Assembly (NCBI GenBank): GCA_002722435.1 | Contig: PBLX01000009.1 | Coordinates: 4,424-42,294 of the forward strand | Direction: 5' to 3' | From: Legionellales bacterium | Lineage (GTDB): Bacteria > Pseudomonadota > Gammaproteobacteria > Comchoanobacterales > Comchoanobacteraceae | DNA length: 37,871 nucleotides | Shown: positions 16,981-23,557 of the stretch, piece after piece | Position numbering within the stretch: the first letter of the stretch is position 1 | Layout: each line of letters begins with the position of its first letter | The notes under the pieces: model-generated | Seen by the model: the letters and a program-made list of their open reading frames with translations, nothing else | Told to the model about the DNA's origin: nothing | Databases searched by the model: none | Program-made: the position numbers and the translations under genes

Positions 16981-17599
16981 ATAATTTCTCTGCTATCCTT
17001 TTGTGTCCTTCTTGTAGTGGATGTCCACCAGTGCCTTGTGTTGTTCCCCAAGTCCATTCTACAAAACCAGTGTTTGGCCAACCAACAAATTTTTCTGAAT
17101 CAACAAGTGTTGTGTATTGTTCACTATCAGTATAGCGTTCCTGATTATCAAATGCTGTACACATTATATAATCTATTTCGCGATTTTGCAAGAAACTCTG
17201 TAGTAGAATAACCTGTCTTAACCAACGTCTATATTCATGTTCTGGATTATTGTGAAGTGTGATATATTTAATAAGCTCGTGTCTATAAAGTAATTTACCT
17301 GAACGATCACCACTAAATGTTTTGCTATTACAGCCTGGCCAGATATCATAGGCACCCCATTCATCTGCGTGTTCCTGTCTACCGCAACTTGTCCAGGCCA
17401 CTACTACTAGTTCAGGTTTGTGTTTAGCAACTGCTTGTATTGTTTTCTTAACAATATACTCATTGCCTATTCCAGGGCGACCTTCATTTATTAGTTCACA
17501 ATCTAACTGATTAGCAAGTAGTATTGGCCACGCCTGTGTACTAGGATCTTCAAGTTCCTGTCCATATGTAAAACTATCCCCTATTGTGTATAGGATCAT
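16955..17599 (-). CDS. SGNH/GDSL-like protein (paralogue 3)
   Basis: 214 residues. TIGDSFTYGQEL (5-16) is a clear block I with S9. NEGRPGIGNEYI (38-49) resembles blocks II/III, and VVVAWTS (65-71) follows. The block V segment is GGHPLQEGH (191-199): the histidine H193 is there, but the position normally occupied by the catalytic Asp is Gly, so activity may be altered or rely on another acid. It overlaps the SufE stop as ATGA and uvsW by 26 bases. Confidence 0.78.
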   Translation of the reverse strand: MILYTIGDSFTYGQELEDPSTQAWPILLANQLDCELINEGRPGIGNEYIVKKTIQAVAKHKPELVVVAWTSCGRQEHADEWGAYDIWPGCNSKTFSGDRSGKLLYRHELIKYITLHNNPEHEYRRWLRQVILLQSFLQNREIDYIMCTAFDNQERYTDSEQYTTLVDSEKFVGWPNTGFVEWTWGTTQGTGGHPLQEGHKRIAEKLYEACNTTR

Positions 17600-17991
17600 A
17601 GTCTTTGTAACCTTGTCTGAATATTTCCTATTAGACTACTAAGTCCATTACGCCTTTGTGCAGTAAGTAGCTCTTTTATACCTAGTTGATTTAGATCATC
17701 GCGGGTAATGGCTAGTGCTTCAGATAAACTAATATCACTAAAACAATCACATATTACACTTGTTATACCCTTAGTAATCATAGCATCACTGTCATAGTAT
17801 ACACGCACTATGTCCTCGACTAATCCTACGTCGATCCAGATTTGACTCATGCAACCTTTTACTAGTCTATCTTCTGTGCGTAATTCTACAGGTAAACTTG
17901 TTTTATTTTTAGCAAGGTCAATAATATACATTAATCTATCATTGCCTTCTAAAAAACTAAATTCGTCTCGCCATTTTTCTATTTTGCTCAT
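17596..17991 (-). CDS. sufE: SufE-like sulfur acceptor
   Basis: 131 residues, the usual SufE length. [11 protein letters not shown] (43-53) matches the SufE active-site loop, with C47 as the persulfide-carrying cysteine, and the C-terminal QRRNGLSSL matches the family's conserved RxNG helix. SufE accepts sulfur from the cysteine desulfurase SufS and passes it to the SufBCD scaffold for Fe-S assembly. It is coupled to the ferredoxin (ATGA overlap). No SufS or scaffold gene is visible, so it would work with host machinery. Confidence 0.88.
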   Translation of the reverse strand: MSKIEKWRDEFSFLEGNDRLMYIIDLAKNKTSLPVELRTEDRLVKGCMSQIWIDVGLVEDIVRVYYDSDAMITKGITSVICDCFSDISLSEALAITRDDLNQLGIKELLTAQRRNGLSSLIGNIQTRLQRL

Positions 17992-18341
17992 TCTTCAGGT
18001 CCTGGATTTTCACTAAAATCGTTTGTTTTATCTTCTTCATATCCCATTGCTGGATTTAAACTGTCCGCATCAGGTAAAGGAGGTCTTTTTTGTGTGGCAT
18101 TAGGCCATATTTCGCTAAACTTGCGATTGATTTCCAACCAGTATTCCAAGTTTTCATCCATATCACTGTCTGGTTGAATTGCTTCTGCTGGACATTCAGG
18201 CTCACACACACCACAATCTATACATTCATCTGGATGTATTACTATTGTGTTTTCCCCTATGTAAAAGCAGTCAACAGGACAAACTTCAACGCAGTCAGTA
18301 TATCTGCAGTTTATGCATTTTTCATTTACTATATATGTCAT
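17988..18341 (-). CDS. fdxA: 7Fe-type ferredoxin (FdxA / Azotobacter FdI family)
   Basis: 117 residues, full length for FdxA. The cysteine pattern matches Azotobacter FdI with a one-residue offset: C9, C17 and C50 for a 3Fe-4S cluster; C21, C40, C43 and C46 for a 4Fe-4S cluster; plus free C12 and C25. The text around them ([34 protein letters not shown]) is nearly that of bacterial FdxA. The C-terminal domain with [18 protein letters not shown] is also conserved. It carries electrons at low potential in the cytoplasm. It is first in a 13-gene run, 10 bases after a TATAAATA box, with no Shine-Dalgarno, so the mRNA may be nearly leaderless. Confidence 0.95.
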   Translation of the reverse strand: MTYIVNEKCINCRYTDCVEVCPVDCFYIGENTIVIHPDECIDCGVCEPECPAEAIQPDSDMDENLEYWLEINRKFSEIWPNATQKRPPLPDADSLNPAMGYEEDKTNDFSENPGPEE

Positions 18342-18351
18342 GGAATAATCA

Positions 18352-18364
18352 TATTTATATTATA
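18352..18364 (-). promoter_or_regulatory. Promoter box of the fdxA operon
   Basis: The minus strand reads TATAATATAAATA. It contains an exact T4 late consensus TATAAATA (18359-18352) overlapping a sigma70-like TATAAT (18364-18359). It sits between the terminator at 18376-18403 and the fdxA ATG at 18341 and could serve either polymerase form. The leader would be only a few bases. Confidence 0.55.
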
Positions 18365-18375
18365 ACATAAAACAA

Positions 18376-18403
18376 GCGGGCAGTCTATTTCTAAACTGCC
18401 CGC
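18376..18403 (-). terminator. Intrinsic terminator of the early block
   Basis: GCGGGCAGT and ACTGCCCGC form a perfect nine-pair, GC-rich stem with a 10-base loop. On the minus strand the stem is followed by TTGTTTTA, an interrupted U-tract. It is the only clear rho-independent terminator I can find in the window. It lies about 55 bases after the AAA ATPase stop and separates the early block from the fdxA run. Confidence 0.88.
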
Positions 18404-18408
18404 CCTAT

Positions 18409-18451
18409 GAACCGCGATCGGAGGAGAGAGAGGAGAGAGGAGCCGCGGTCC
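18409..18451 (-). ncRNA. 3'-UTR hairpin with anti-Shine-Dalgarno CU-rich loop
   Basis: On the minus strand an eight-pair stem (GGACCGCG with CGCGGUUC; the one G-U pair is stable only in the minus-strand RNA) closes a 27-base loop of almost pure C and U with the repeated unit CUCUCUCC. The loop is fully complementary to GAGGAGAGA and GGAGAGAGA, the ribosome sites of several genes here (SDs at 19510-19519, 24138-24146, 24506-24514, 25021-25029). It lies 7 bases after the AAA ATPase stop and 5 bases before the terminator stem, so it would be at the 3' end of the early transcript. The structure is seen; a regulatory RNA role is inference. Confidence 0.55.
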
Positions 18452-18458
18452 AATTCTA

Positions 18459-19508
18459 TTAAATACGTTTCATACAAGTGCTTTCTGCAAGAGCACGCCA
18501 GTTGTTTTCACTTATCTTACGCAAGTCTGCAACCTTAAGTGCCATACGCAGGCTAACTTCACGGAACTTGTTGCAGTTGTCTGCTATGAAGTCAATCACT
18601 TCCTGCTCCTGTTCCTTACTAAAGTTGTATTCTGTAAACAGTGTTCCTGCACTTGCAATCTGTTTTACACGCAGTATCTTATCACGCATTGTATCCAGTG
18701 TAAGATCTAAATAATGGCAACGAGACTGTAGTGCTTCCAGATGATCCTGCAGTTTCTTACTGCGAACATTTTCGAATTTAATGTTTGTAATAAAGCAGGC
18801 ACTGCCTTTAAATTCGAACTTCTCGGGTATGCCTTCACTGCGCAGTTTGTTGCTTTCTGCGTTCCAGTATATCATACGCTTCTTGCCGCTATCCAGTGCG
18901 GCTTTAAGAATGTTCAGTGCAAGGTCGTCCATAAGGACACTGTCACAGTCATCAAACACAAGCACGTTGCCTTTGTCTGAATATTCATATAGTTTAGCGT
19001 AAAGTCCTAGGGCAGTCATTGCGCCTTTTACTACTTCATATTTACGCTTGCTACCAGCCATATCGCCGAAAAGTGAACTCTTGTTAAGTTCTTCTTCTAC
19101 ACCGAAACTCTTTCCAACGCCAGGAGGGCCTGTAACTATAAGAGCTCTTATGTCACTTTTAACAAGACTCTTAGTCATCTGATCCAGTATCTCAAAACGT
19201 GTGCCTATTTCGCGCATACGCACTGCATCCTGTTGTGCAGTAAACTTTGGTTCGGCACTAGCAACTATATCTGCCTTAGCGCCTTCCTGTTTTACAAAAG
19301 CATCACGCTCAACATACTGTAGGTATACAGGATTATCTACACTTACACGAACTTTGCCAGCATTAGGACCAAAGCGGCATGTGCCGTCAACAGTAACAAA
19401 GCCACCGTCTTTGCCTTTAGCGGGTGTAAAATTTTTAATAAGGGGGAATACAGTATTTTCTACTGCTTGGTTGCGGTAACTGCCGCTTTTTACTAGAACG
19501 TATGACAT
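18459..19508 (-). CDS. AAA-family ATPase
   Basis: 349 residues from the ATG at 19508, chosen because GGAGAGAG lies just upstream; an in-frame start at 19553 would overlap the promoter. GPPGVGKS (127-134) is Walker A and VLVFDDCDS (182-190) Walker B. SACFITNIKFEN (about 253-264) holds a sensor-1 asparagine. The N-terminal 100 residues form a separate strand-rich region. Similar single-domain AAA proteins occur in many phages as early genes with unclear targets (unfolding or remodelling). It is driven by the early promoter at 19544-19571 and followed by the CU-loop hairpin and terminator. Confidence 0.85.
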   Translation of the reverse strand: MSYVLVKSGSYRNQAVENTVFPLIKNFTPAKGKDGGFVTVDGTCRFGPNAGKVRVSVDNPVYLQYVERDAFVKQEGAKADIVASAEPKFTAQQDAVRMREIGTRFEILDQMTKSLVKSDIRALIVTGPPGVGKSFGVEEELNKSSLFGDMAGSKRKYEVVKGAMTALGLYAKLYEYSDKGNVLVFDDCDSVLMDDLALNILKAALDSGKKRMIYWNAESNKLRSEGIPEKFEFKGSACFITNIKFENVRSKKLQDHLEALQSRCHYLDLTLDTMRDKILRVKQIASAGTLFTEYNFSKEQEQEVIDFIADNCNKFREVSLRMALKVADLRKISENNWRALAESTCMKRI

Positions 19509-19543
19509 GTCTCTCTCCGTGTCATTTATTAACTTACTCTTTA

Positions 19544-19571
19544 ATGGTAACATCTATAGTATATATGTCAA
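19544..19571 (-). promoter_or_regulatory. Early sigma70 promoter D
   Basis: Minus strand: TTGACA (19571-19566), 16-base spacer ending in TGT, then TACCAT (19549-19544). The initially transcribed region holds AAAGAGTAAGTT, shared with other promoters of this set. It drives the AAA ATPase. Confidence 0.75.
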
Positions 19572-20104
19572 CCTTTTATTTGCAAATATTCATAACAGGT
19601 TTGCACACACTGTGCTTGCGCACGACAATCCTCCAGTGCATTGTGTGCAGTAAAGTTCATAGCCTTGCGAGGATCCTGTGGCATAAGTTGAAACAGTGTT
19701 CTTGAATCTCTAATGTTCCAGAAGTTCCAGGGTACATTGTGTCCAAACATACGCAGGAGATTTTCCAGTATAGTCATGTCAAATCCATAACCCTGTGCCC
19801 ATACAACTTCTACGCCCACTAACCACTTTTGTAGATCTCGAATAAAATCTGCTACATAGGTTCTATTGTCATCTCCCAGTGCTTCCTGCCAAACTTCTGG
19901 AGGTTGTTTCCCCCACCATTCTACTGTTCTATCATCCACAGTTCTACCTGCTATTGCTTGCGTATCCGCATCCAATCTATAGTACATTTCACTGTGTGGA
20001 TTCTCCCGTGTAAAAGGATCAAACTTTATTGCACCCACTGTTAACACAACTGCTTCTGGTTTTGTGTCCAGTGTTTCAAGATCAATCATACCATGTATAG
20101 CCAT
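19568..20104 (-). CDS. 3'-5' exonuclease, DEDDh type (Rv2179c-like)
   Basis: 178 residues. MIDLETLDTKP (6-16) supplies the first D and E, YGFDMTILE (about 105-113) the second Asp, and HNALEDCRAQ the His and third Asp of the DEDDh set. The sequence pattern, with TVEWWGKQPPEVW, matches the short exoribonuclease/exonuclease family of phages and Rv2179c rather than DnaQ proper. It could trim RNA or act as a proofreader for the DnaE-like polymerase, which has no exonuclease domain of its own. The ATG overlaps the stop of the upstream coiled-coil gene (TAATG). It is an early gene under promoter C. Confidence 0.85.
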   Translation of the reverse strand: MAIHGMIDLETLDTKPEAVVLTVGAIKFDPFTRENPHSEMYYRLDADTQAIAGRTVDDRTVEWWGKQPPEVWQEALGDDNRTYVADFIRDLQKWLVGVEVVWAQGYGFDMTILENLLRMFGHNVPWNFWNIRDSRTLFQLMPQDPRKAMNFTAHNALEDCRAQAQCVQTCYEYLQIKG

Positions 20105-20280
20105 TAAAAAGCATCCTGAATTAATTCATTAATTTTTCGTTCTAAATCTTCATTTTCATTTTCAATAAACGCAATCTGTTCGCGTAGTTGTTCCACACGC
20201 TGTTTACGTTGTTCCATTATATCCCGAATTTCAGTTAACACAACTGATAATCGCTGGCTAAGTTCTTTTGCTTCGTCCAC
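20104..20280 (-). CDS. Small coiled-coil protein
   Basis: 58 residues from a GTG at 20280 with AAGGAG eight bases upstream. It is almost one continuous amphipathic helix (MEQRKQRVEQLREQIAFI, then ENEDLERKINELIQ), typical of a short coiled coil. It overlaps the upstream gene by 23 bases and shares a base with the exonuclease start, so it fits the operon exactly. Probably a small dimerising adaptor; partner unknown. Confidence 0.7.
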   Translation of the reverse strand: MDEAKELSQRLSVVLTEIRDIMEQRKQRVEQLREQIAFIENENEDLERKINELIQDAF

Positions 20281-20572
20281 TTCTCAAACTCCTTAGGGCA
20301 CCTTCTACTCTTGTGGGATATCCACCTAGGAATGTGCCTGCTTGTAAATCATTTTTAGATATGTACACTTTATGCATATGTTCTATATCGTCCCAACGCT
20401 CAAGCATTGTCTTTGCCATTGCATCAAAAAAGTCATCACTAAAGATAGGATCATCTTGTTTGTAATATGCATAACTTGCCATCAAGTAGTAGGGCACCAT
20501 CATGTTTATATTTTCCGCAAATAATTCTGCGGCTTTCTGATCCAGTGTTGCTTTTTGTTTTGCGACTGCCAT
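20258..20572 (-). CDS. Small helical phage protein with ligase-Ia-like helix
   Basis: 104 residues with a strong GAGGAG ribosome site. The region YAYYKQDDPIFSDDFFDAMAKTML (about 34-57) resembles the YYxxDxPxxSDxxYDxL helix of domain Ia of NAD-dependent DNA ligases, which binds NMN, but the rest of a ligase is absent. The C-terminus is basic (RSLRSGRSKR). First gene after promoter C. The resemblance may be superficial. Confidence 0.65.
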   Translation of the reverse strand: MAVAKQKATLDQKAAELFAENINMMVPYYLMASYAYYKQDDPIFSDDFFDAMAKTMLERWDDIEHMHKVYISKNDLQAGTFLGGYPTRVEGALRSLRSGRSKRT

Positions 20573-20596
20573 GTTCTTCTCCTCAAATTACTCTTT

Positions 20597-20624
20597 ACAA
20601 TAGCATATATACGCACACTGTCAA
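20597..20624 (-). promoter_or_regulatory. Early sigma70 promoter C
   Basis: Minus strand: TTGACA (20624-20619), 16-base spacer ending TGC, TATTGT (20602-20597), then AAAGAGTAATTT. Drives 20258-20572, the coiled-coil gene and the exonuclease. Confidence 0.78.
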
Positions 20625-20625
20625 C

Positions 20626-21645
20626 CTATTTCCCCCACAAATTTAAGAGATCCATTCTAAGTTCATCAATCATCTGGTAACCAAACTGTTCAAAGAAATA
20701 GTTTCTATTGTAATCTATTATGCCCCTTGTGTCCTCCCATATTTTTTGCATTTCAACTGCACTAAGTGGTTTACTTGTAAACGCATAATTACTGTCTATC
20801 ATATCCTTCATACGAACTACATTGTCAAGTTCATCATATGCTTCGTCGAATAAAGAGTTGTATGTATAAAAATTATAATGACGAACGTGTTCAAGTGCTA
20901 GTCTATGCGCACACATTAGGAAAGGATGTCCTGCAACAATTGCATTAAAAGTTTTTTCTGTAATTATTCCATATTCTTCAGAGTATTGACTTTCACTTAT
21001 AATAGTAAACAGAGCATTGTTATAGTTCTTACGCATAGCAAGTAAATTTGCTAGATTATCATATGTATCATCATATTCTTTAACACTTAAATTTGGATAT
21101 TTAAGTTCTATGCCTTTTGTTTGTAAACTAATATTACCTAATCGATCATCTAAACTGCTCTGCAGTGCCGCGCGATGTGGCTTATATATACGCTGTGGAC
21201 ATACAAAATTATATTCGAAGTCCTTGTGTTCTGAAGAAAATGCTTCTCGCAGTACATCCTCAGCGTCCTTATAACTGCACCAAGTTTCATACTGGTGGCT
21301 GCTAAATTCTATTAATTTAAAACTGTTTTTAGACCAATCCTTCTTAATACCCAGTGGCCAAACTAGCACAATAATCTGATCCAGGGGAAATTCATTTTTC
21401 TTAAAATGCTGTTCAAGTTTTACAAGTTCACTGGGCCATTTACTATCCCTATGGTGTGCAGTAAGCATATCCTGTAAATTAAGTACTAGTCTGTATTCTG
21501 GATCTGCAAAATTACAAAACATTGTACTACGTGGTGCATGAACATCCCATCCGAATTCAGTGATAGGAAATTTAAGGGCGGCATCAAATATCTCCGCCCT
21601 TGGAAAAACTTCCCGAACAATATCAGGCCAATACTTATGCTTCAA
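20626..21645 (-). CDS. Glycosyltransferase-like protein (GT10/fucosyltransferase-like C-terminus)
   Basis: 339 residues from a TTG start (GAGG six bases upstream) overlapping the SWIM gene by 11 bases. The C-terminal third, IITEKTFNAIVAGHPFLMCA followed by LEHVRHYNFYTYNSLFDEAYD, matches the acceptor/donor-binding signature of GT10-like and related phage glycosyltransferases (TEKxxxAxxAGxPfi). The N-terminal half contains a Rossmann-like strand, IIVLVWPLG. It is the only large enzyme in the small-gene early block, so it may modify an early target such as DNA or a host surface glycan. Donor and acceptor unknown. Confidence 0.65.
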   Translation of the reverse strand: MKHKYWPDIVREVFPRAEIFDAALKFPITEFGWDVHAPRSTMFCNFADPEYRLVLNLQDMLTAHHRDSKWPSELVKLEQHFKKNEFPLDQIIVLVWPLGIKKDWSKNSFKLIEFSSHQYETWCSYKDAEDVLREAFSSEHKDFEYNFVCPQRIYKPHRAALQSSLDDRLGNISLQTKGIELKYPNLSVKEYDDTYDNLANLLAMRKNYNNALFTIISESQYSEEYGIITEKTFNAIVAGHPFLMCAHRLALEHVRHYNFYTYNSLFDEAYDELDNVVRMKDMIDSNYAFTSKPLSAVEMQKIWEDTRGIIDYNRNYFFEQFGYQMIDELRMDLLNLWGK

Positions 21646-21823
21646 ATTCTGCCTCGATACCCTTAATGTGTTTGCATTTTACACGAGCAGGACAGTTACA
21701 ACTAAAGCCATAATCTGTCATTTCCACTGTATAACGATCGCCTTTACTGCCAGTAACGGGCCACTGGACACCAATAAAAGGATGTCCAGATGTGTTAACT
21801 GTATCACTGCTGTGACTAAACAT
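21635..21823 (-). CDS. SWIM zinc-finger small protein
   Basis: 62 residues. CNCPARVKCKHI (42-53) is a compact SWIM motif, CxCx5CxH, with ligands C42, C44, C50 and H52. The preceding strands (RYTVEMTDYGFSCNC) are typical of the SWIM beta hairpin. SWIM domains bind DNA or proteins; as a free-standing small phage protein it may act as an adaptor. It shares a base with the upstream stop and overlaps the glycosyltransferase. Confidence 0.72.
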   Translation of the reverse strand: MFSHSSDTVNTSGHPFIGVQWPVTGSKGDRYTVEMTDYGFSCNCPARVKCKHIKGIEAEFEA

Positions 21824-22119
21824 TATGCCGCAACCTTTCCAACAATCATTGACTTCTGAATCTTAGTGCGTGTTGAACCAAACGGTGTAGCACCAGGATC
21901 CATAACTTCCATGGTCTTGCGGTTAACTTTAATGACTTTGCCAGTCTTTTTAAGTCCGCCATACTCCCAAACAACAGTATCGCCCACTACAACACTGCGG
22001 GCCTTAATCTTACCTATATAGGTCATGTGCTTGTTAAAGCGATCCGCTAACACACACATTTCATCGCTGGACATAATTTTATTCATTGCATCAATAGCAT
22101 TCTGTAATTCTGGTGACAT
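21823..22119 (-). CDS. Small early protein with KOW-like beta segment
   Basis: 98 residues from the ATG at 22119; GGAGAGA lies six bases upstream, whereas the adjacent ATG at 22122 would be too close and the frame start at 22188 lies inside the preceding gene. The C-terminal half, VVVGDTVVWEYGGLKKTGKVIKVN, reads like a small SH3/KOW barrel, which often binds RNA or proteins. Function unknown. Its ribosome site is complementary to the CU-rich loop at 18417-18443. Confidence 0.65.
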   Translation of the reverse strand: MSPELQNAIDAMNKIMSSDEMCVLADRFNKHMTYIGKIKARSVVVGDTVVWEYGGLKKTGKVIKVNRKTMEVMDPGATPFGSTRTKIQKSMIVGKVAA

Positions 22120-22129
22120 CATTCTCTCC

Positions 22130-22339
22130 TTACACCTGACTTGCATATTCTGACCAAAACTCGTTCCACATCTCACTAACATATTCATCTACTTCGTTAG
22201 TAGTCCAGTGTGCAACTAAACGTTTATGGGGAACTACTTTCTGCATTGCTTCAGAAACATCTTCGCTTTCCTTGATAGCATTATACACTACCATATCAAA
22301 CTTTTCTTCACAATCCATAACGTAACTTGACATTCCCAT
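22130..22339 (-). CDS. Small acidic early protein, unknown function
   Basis: 69 residues from the ATG at 22339, chosen because AAGGAG lies six bases upstream; the ATG at 22357 would place that ribosome site inside the gene. Acidic, helical and rich in Glu and Met, with an aromatic C-terminus (MWNEFWSEY). First gene after promoter E. No family recognised. Confidence 0.62.
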   Translation of the reverse strand: MGMSSYVMDCEEKFDMVVYNAIKESEDVSEAMQKVVPHKRLVAHWTTNEVDEYVSEMWNEFWSEYASQV

Positions 22340-22367
22340 TTGCATCTCCTTATTCATCTTATAATTT

Positions 22368-22395
22368 AAGATAACACAGATACTATATATGTCAA
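22368..22395 (-). promoter_or_regulatory. Early sigma70 promoter E
   Basis: Minus strand: TTGACA (22395-22390), 16-base spacer ending TGT, TATCTT (22373-22368). The AGTAAGTT element seen at other promoters is only partly kept (ATAAGATG). Drives the unit 22339-20626. Confidence 0.75.
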
Positions 22396-22637
22396 CTGTT
22401 TTCTGGCATTTTTCCTGTAATTAAGAACATTTTTTTCATAATGCATTGCACATCACGAGTAGTCCTAAAACGTGTCACAGTGGATTCCTGATCAGTGATA
22501 CCAGGCATTTCTACTAAACGATCTTTGTAAAATACTGCCAGTTCAAATCTGTCAGGTTTATTTTGTTCATCTACAATACTTAATTTGTAGTCTGGACCAA
22601 AATTAATTATCCTTTGTTTCGGCATTTGCGGTATCAT
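22392..22637 (-). CDS. Small early protein, unknown function
   Basis: 81 residues from the ATG at 22637 (GAGGAG seven bases upstream). Beta-strand-rich N-terminal part (RIINFGPDYKLSIVDEQ, then RFELAVFYKD) and a helical C-terminus. It overlaps the upstream membrane-protein gene by 35 bases, and its 3' end touches the -35 box of promoter E. No family recognised. Confidence 0.6.
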   Translation of the reverse strand: MIPQMPKQRIINFGPDYKLSIVDEQNKPDRFELAVFYKDRLVEMPGITDQESTVTRFRTTRDVQCIMKKMFLITGKMPENS

Positions 22638-22833
22638 TAAGCCGCTCCTCAAAAGTTAATTTTACAAGTTCAACTTCATCTGCATTCTTATCGCGTGTCT
22701 TAACAAAACCACCTTCAATAAGCAATTCAATAGTGTTTACTATTCCGTTTGCAACACCATACTTGAATCCAAAAAATACTCCACAACCAGTGCCTACAAC
22801 ATAGGCAATTACATACCAATATATTGGTTCCAT
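22603..22833 (-). CDS. Small membrane protein
   Basis: 76 residues. Residues 5-30 (YWYVIAYVVGTGCGVFFGFK) form a single N-terminal membrane helix with GxxxG-like spacing, followed by a charged cytoplasmic tail. Strong GGAG ribosome site. It overlaps both neighbours. Small early membrane proteins often act in superinfection or membrane remodelling; no direct evidence here. Confidence 0.65.
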   Translation of the reverse strand: MEPIYWYVIAYVVGTGCGVFFGFKYGVANGIVNTIELLIEGGFVKTRDKNADEVELVKLTFEERLNDTANAETKDN

Positions 22834-23006
22834 GTTTTTTCTCCATAAAGTGCCGCAACTCTAGCATTATAATCAGTTTCGTTGTTTGCAAGATTTGCTA
22901 GATGACATCTCCAAATACGTTTAGCGTCTGGATCTTGCACACGAAGCATTATAGTTGCAATACGTTCCGCACGTTTTTGTTGCACATAATTACTGTAAGG
23001 ACCCAT
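22809..23006 (-). CDS. Small early protein, unknown function
   Basis: 65 residues, basic, helical (KRAERIATIMLRVQDPDAKR, then RCHLANLANNE). The ATG follows directly on the preceding gene's stop (shared base at 23006). Overlaps the next gene by 25 bases. No motif recognised. Confidence 0.6.
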   Translation of the reverse strand: MGPYSNYVQQKRAERIATIMLRVQDPDAKRIWRCHLANLANNETDYNARVAALYGEKTWNQYIGM

Positions 23007-23209
23007 TACAATTCCTCCACAATGCCTAAAATTTCTGCGGCACCCAGTGCATAAGCACTCAATACAATCATTTGTCCAGGAACTTCAAATATAGGATAAT
23101 CAACCATAAATGTTCCTGCACTCCATAAACAATAAACTCCGCCCAGTCGAAGCAAACTTTTGGCAATGCTAATATAAAAATGTTTACGACTTGGATCCAT
23201 TGGTTCCAT
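23006..23209 (-). CDS. Small membrane protein
   Basis: 67 residues with two hydrophobic helices, about 12-35 (ISIAKSLLRLGGVYCLWSAG) and 45-64 (GQMIVLSAYALGAAEILGI), and a short cytoplasmic N-terminus. GGAG ribosome site. Part of the small-gene early unit under promoter A. Confidence 0.62.
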   Translation of the reverse strand: MEPMDPSRKHFYISIAKSLLRLGGVYCLWSAGTFMVDYPIFEVPGQMIVLSAYALGAAEILGIVEEL

Positions 23210-23369
23210 CTTTATTCTCCATCATTGTAAGCACCCAGTGCAGTTCTTCTGCAACCCTGTTGTACCATTGAGCATCATGCGGATCATGACACTTGTTAGA
23301 TTCATCTATTAATTGTCCCATGCGTACACGAATATAGGCGGCGGGATCTTTTTTATTATTTCGCCTCAT
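23184..23369 (-). CDS. Small early protein, unknown function
   Basis: 61 residues from the ATG at 23369 that overlaps the previous stop as ATGA; the frame extends to 23423 but that part covers the preceding gene. Starts MRRNNKKDPAAYIRVRMG, with a helical C-terminus (WYNRVAEELHWVLTMME). No family recognised. Confidence 0.6.
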   Translation of the reverse strand: MRRNNKKDPAAYIRVRMGQLIDESNKCHDPHDAQWYNRVAEELHWVLTMMENKDGTNGSKS

Positions 23370-23557
23370 TGTATTAAAAATGCTAACAAACCAATGCCGA
23401 ATACCCAGGGCCAAAGTTTCCAACCAAGTTTAAAGGCACTACTAATAATCATTACAAAAATAGCAACACTAAAAGCAAATGCCGCTATATGGATAATTAA
23501 ATCCATTTTATCATACAGTAATTCAAATGTGCCTTCAGGCGTAATTGCTACTTCCAT
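23366..23557 (-). CDS. Small two-helix membrane protein
   Basis: 63 residues from the ATG at 23557 (TAATG with the previous stop; GGGAG upstream). Hydrophobic helices at about 18-39 (MDLIIHIAAFAFSVAIFVMI) and 46-62 (LWPWVFGIGLLAFLI). Likely inner membrane. Unknown role. Confidence 0.63.
   Translation of the reverse strand: MEVAITPEGTFELLYDKMDLIIHIAAFAFSVAIFVMIISSAFKLGWKLWPWVFGIGLLAFLIQ

Noticed and set aside
18417..18443. Purine-rich GGAGGAGAGAGAGG on the plus strand as a ribosome site or simple repeat
   Set aside because: No plus-strand start or open frame follows it, and its flanks pair as a stem that is better in the minus-strand RNA.
18459..19508. AAA ATPase as clamp loader gp44
   Set aside because: Walker motifs fit AAA generally, but the N-terminal region, size and position do not match gp44, and no gp45 is adjacent.
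20258..20572. NAD-dependent DNA ligase
   Set aside because: Only a helix resembling domain Ia is present; no adenylation domain, KxDG motif or OB fold.
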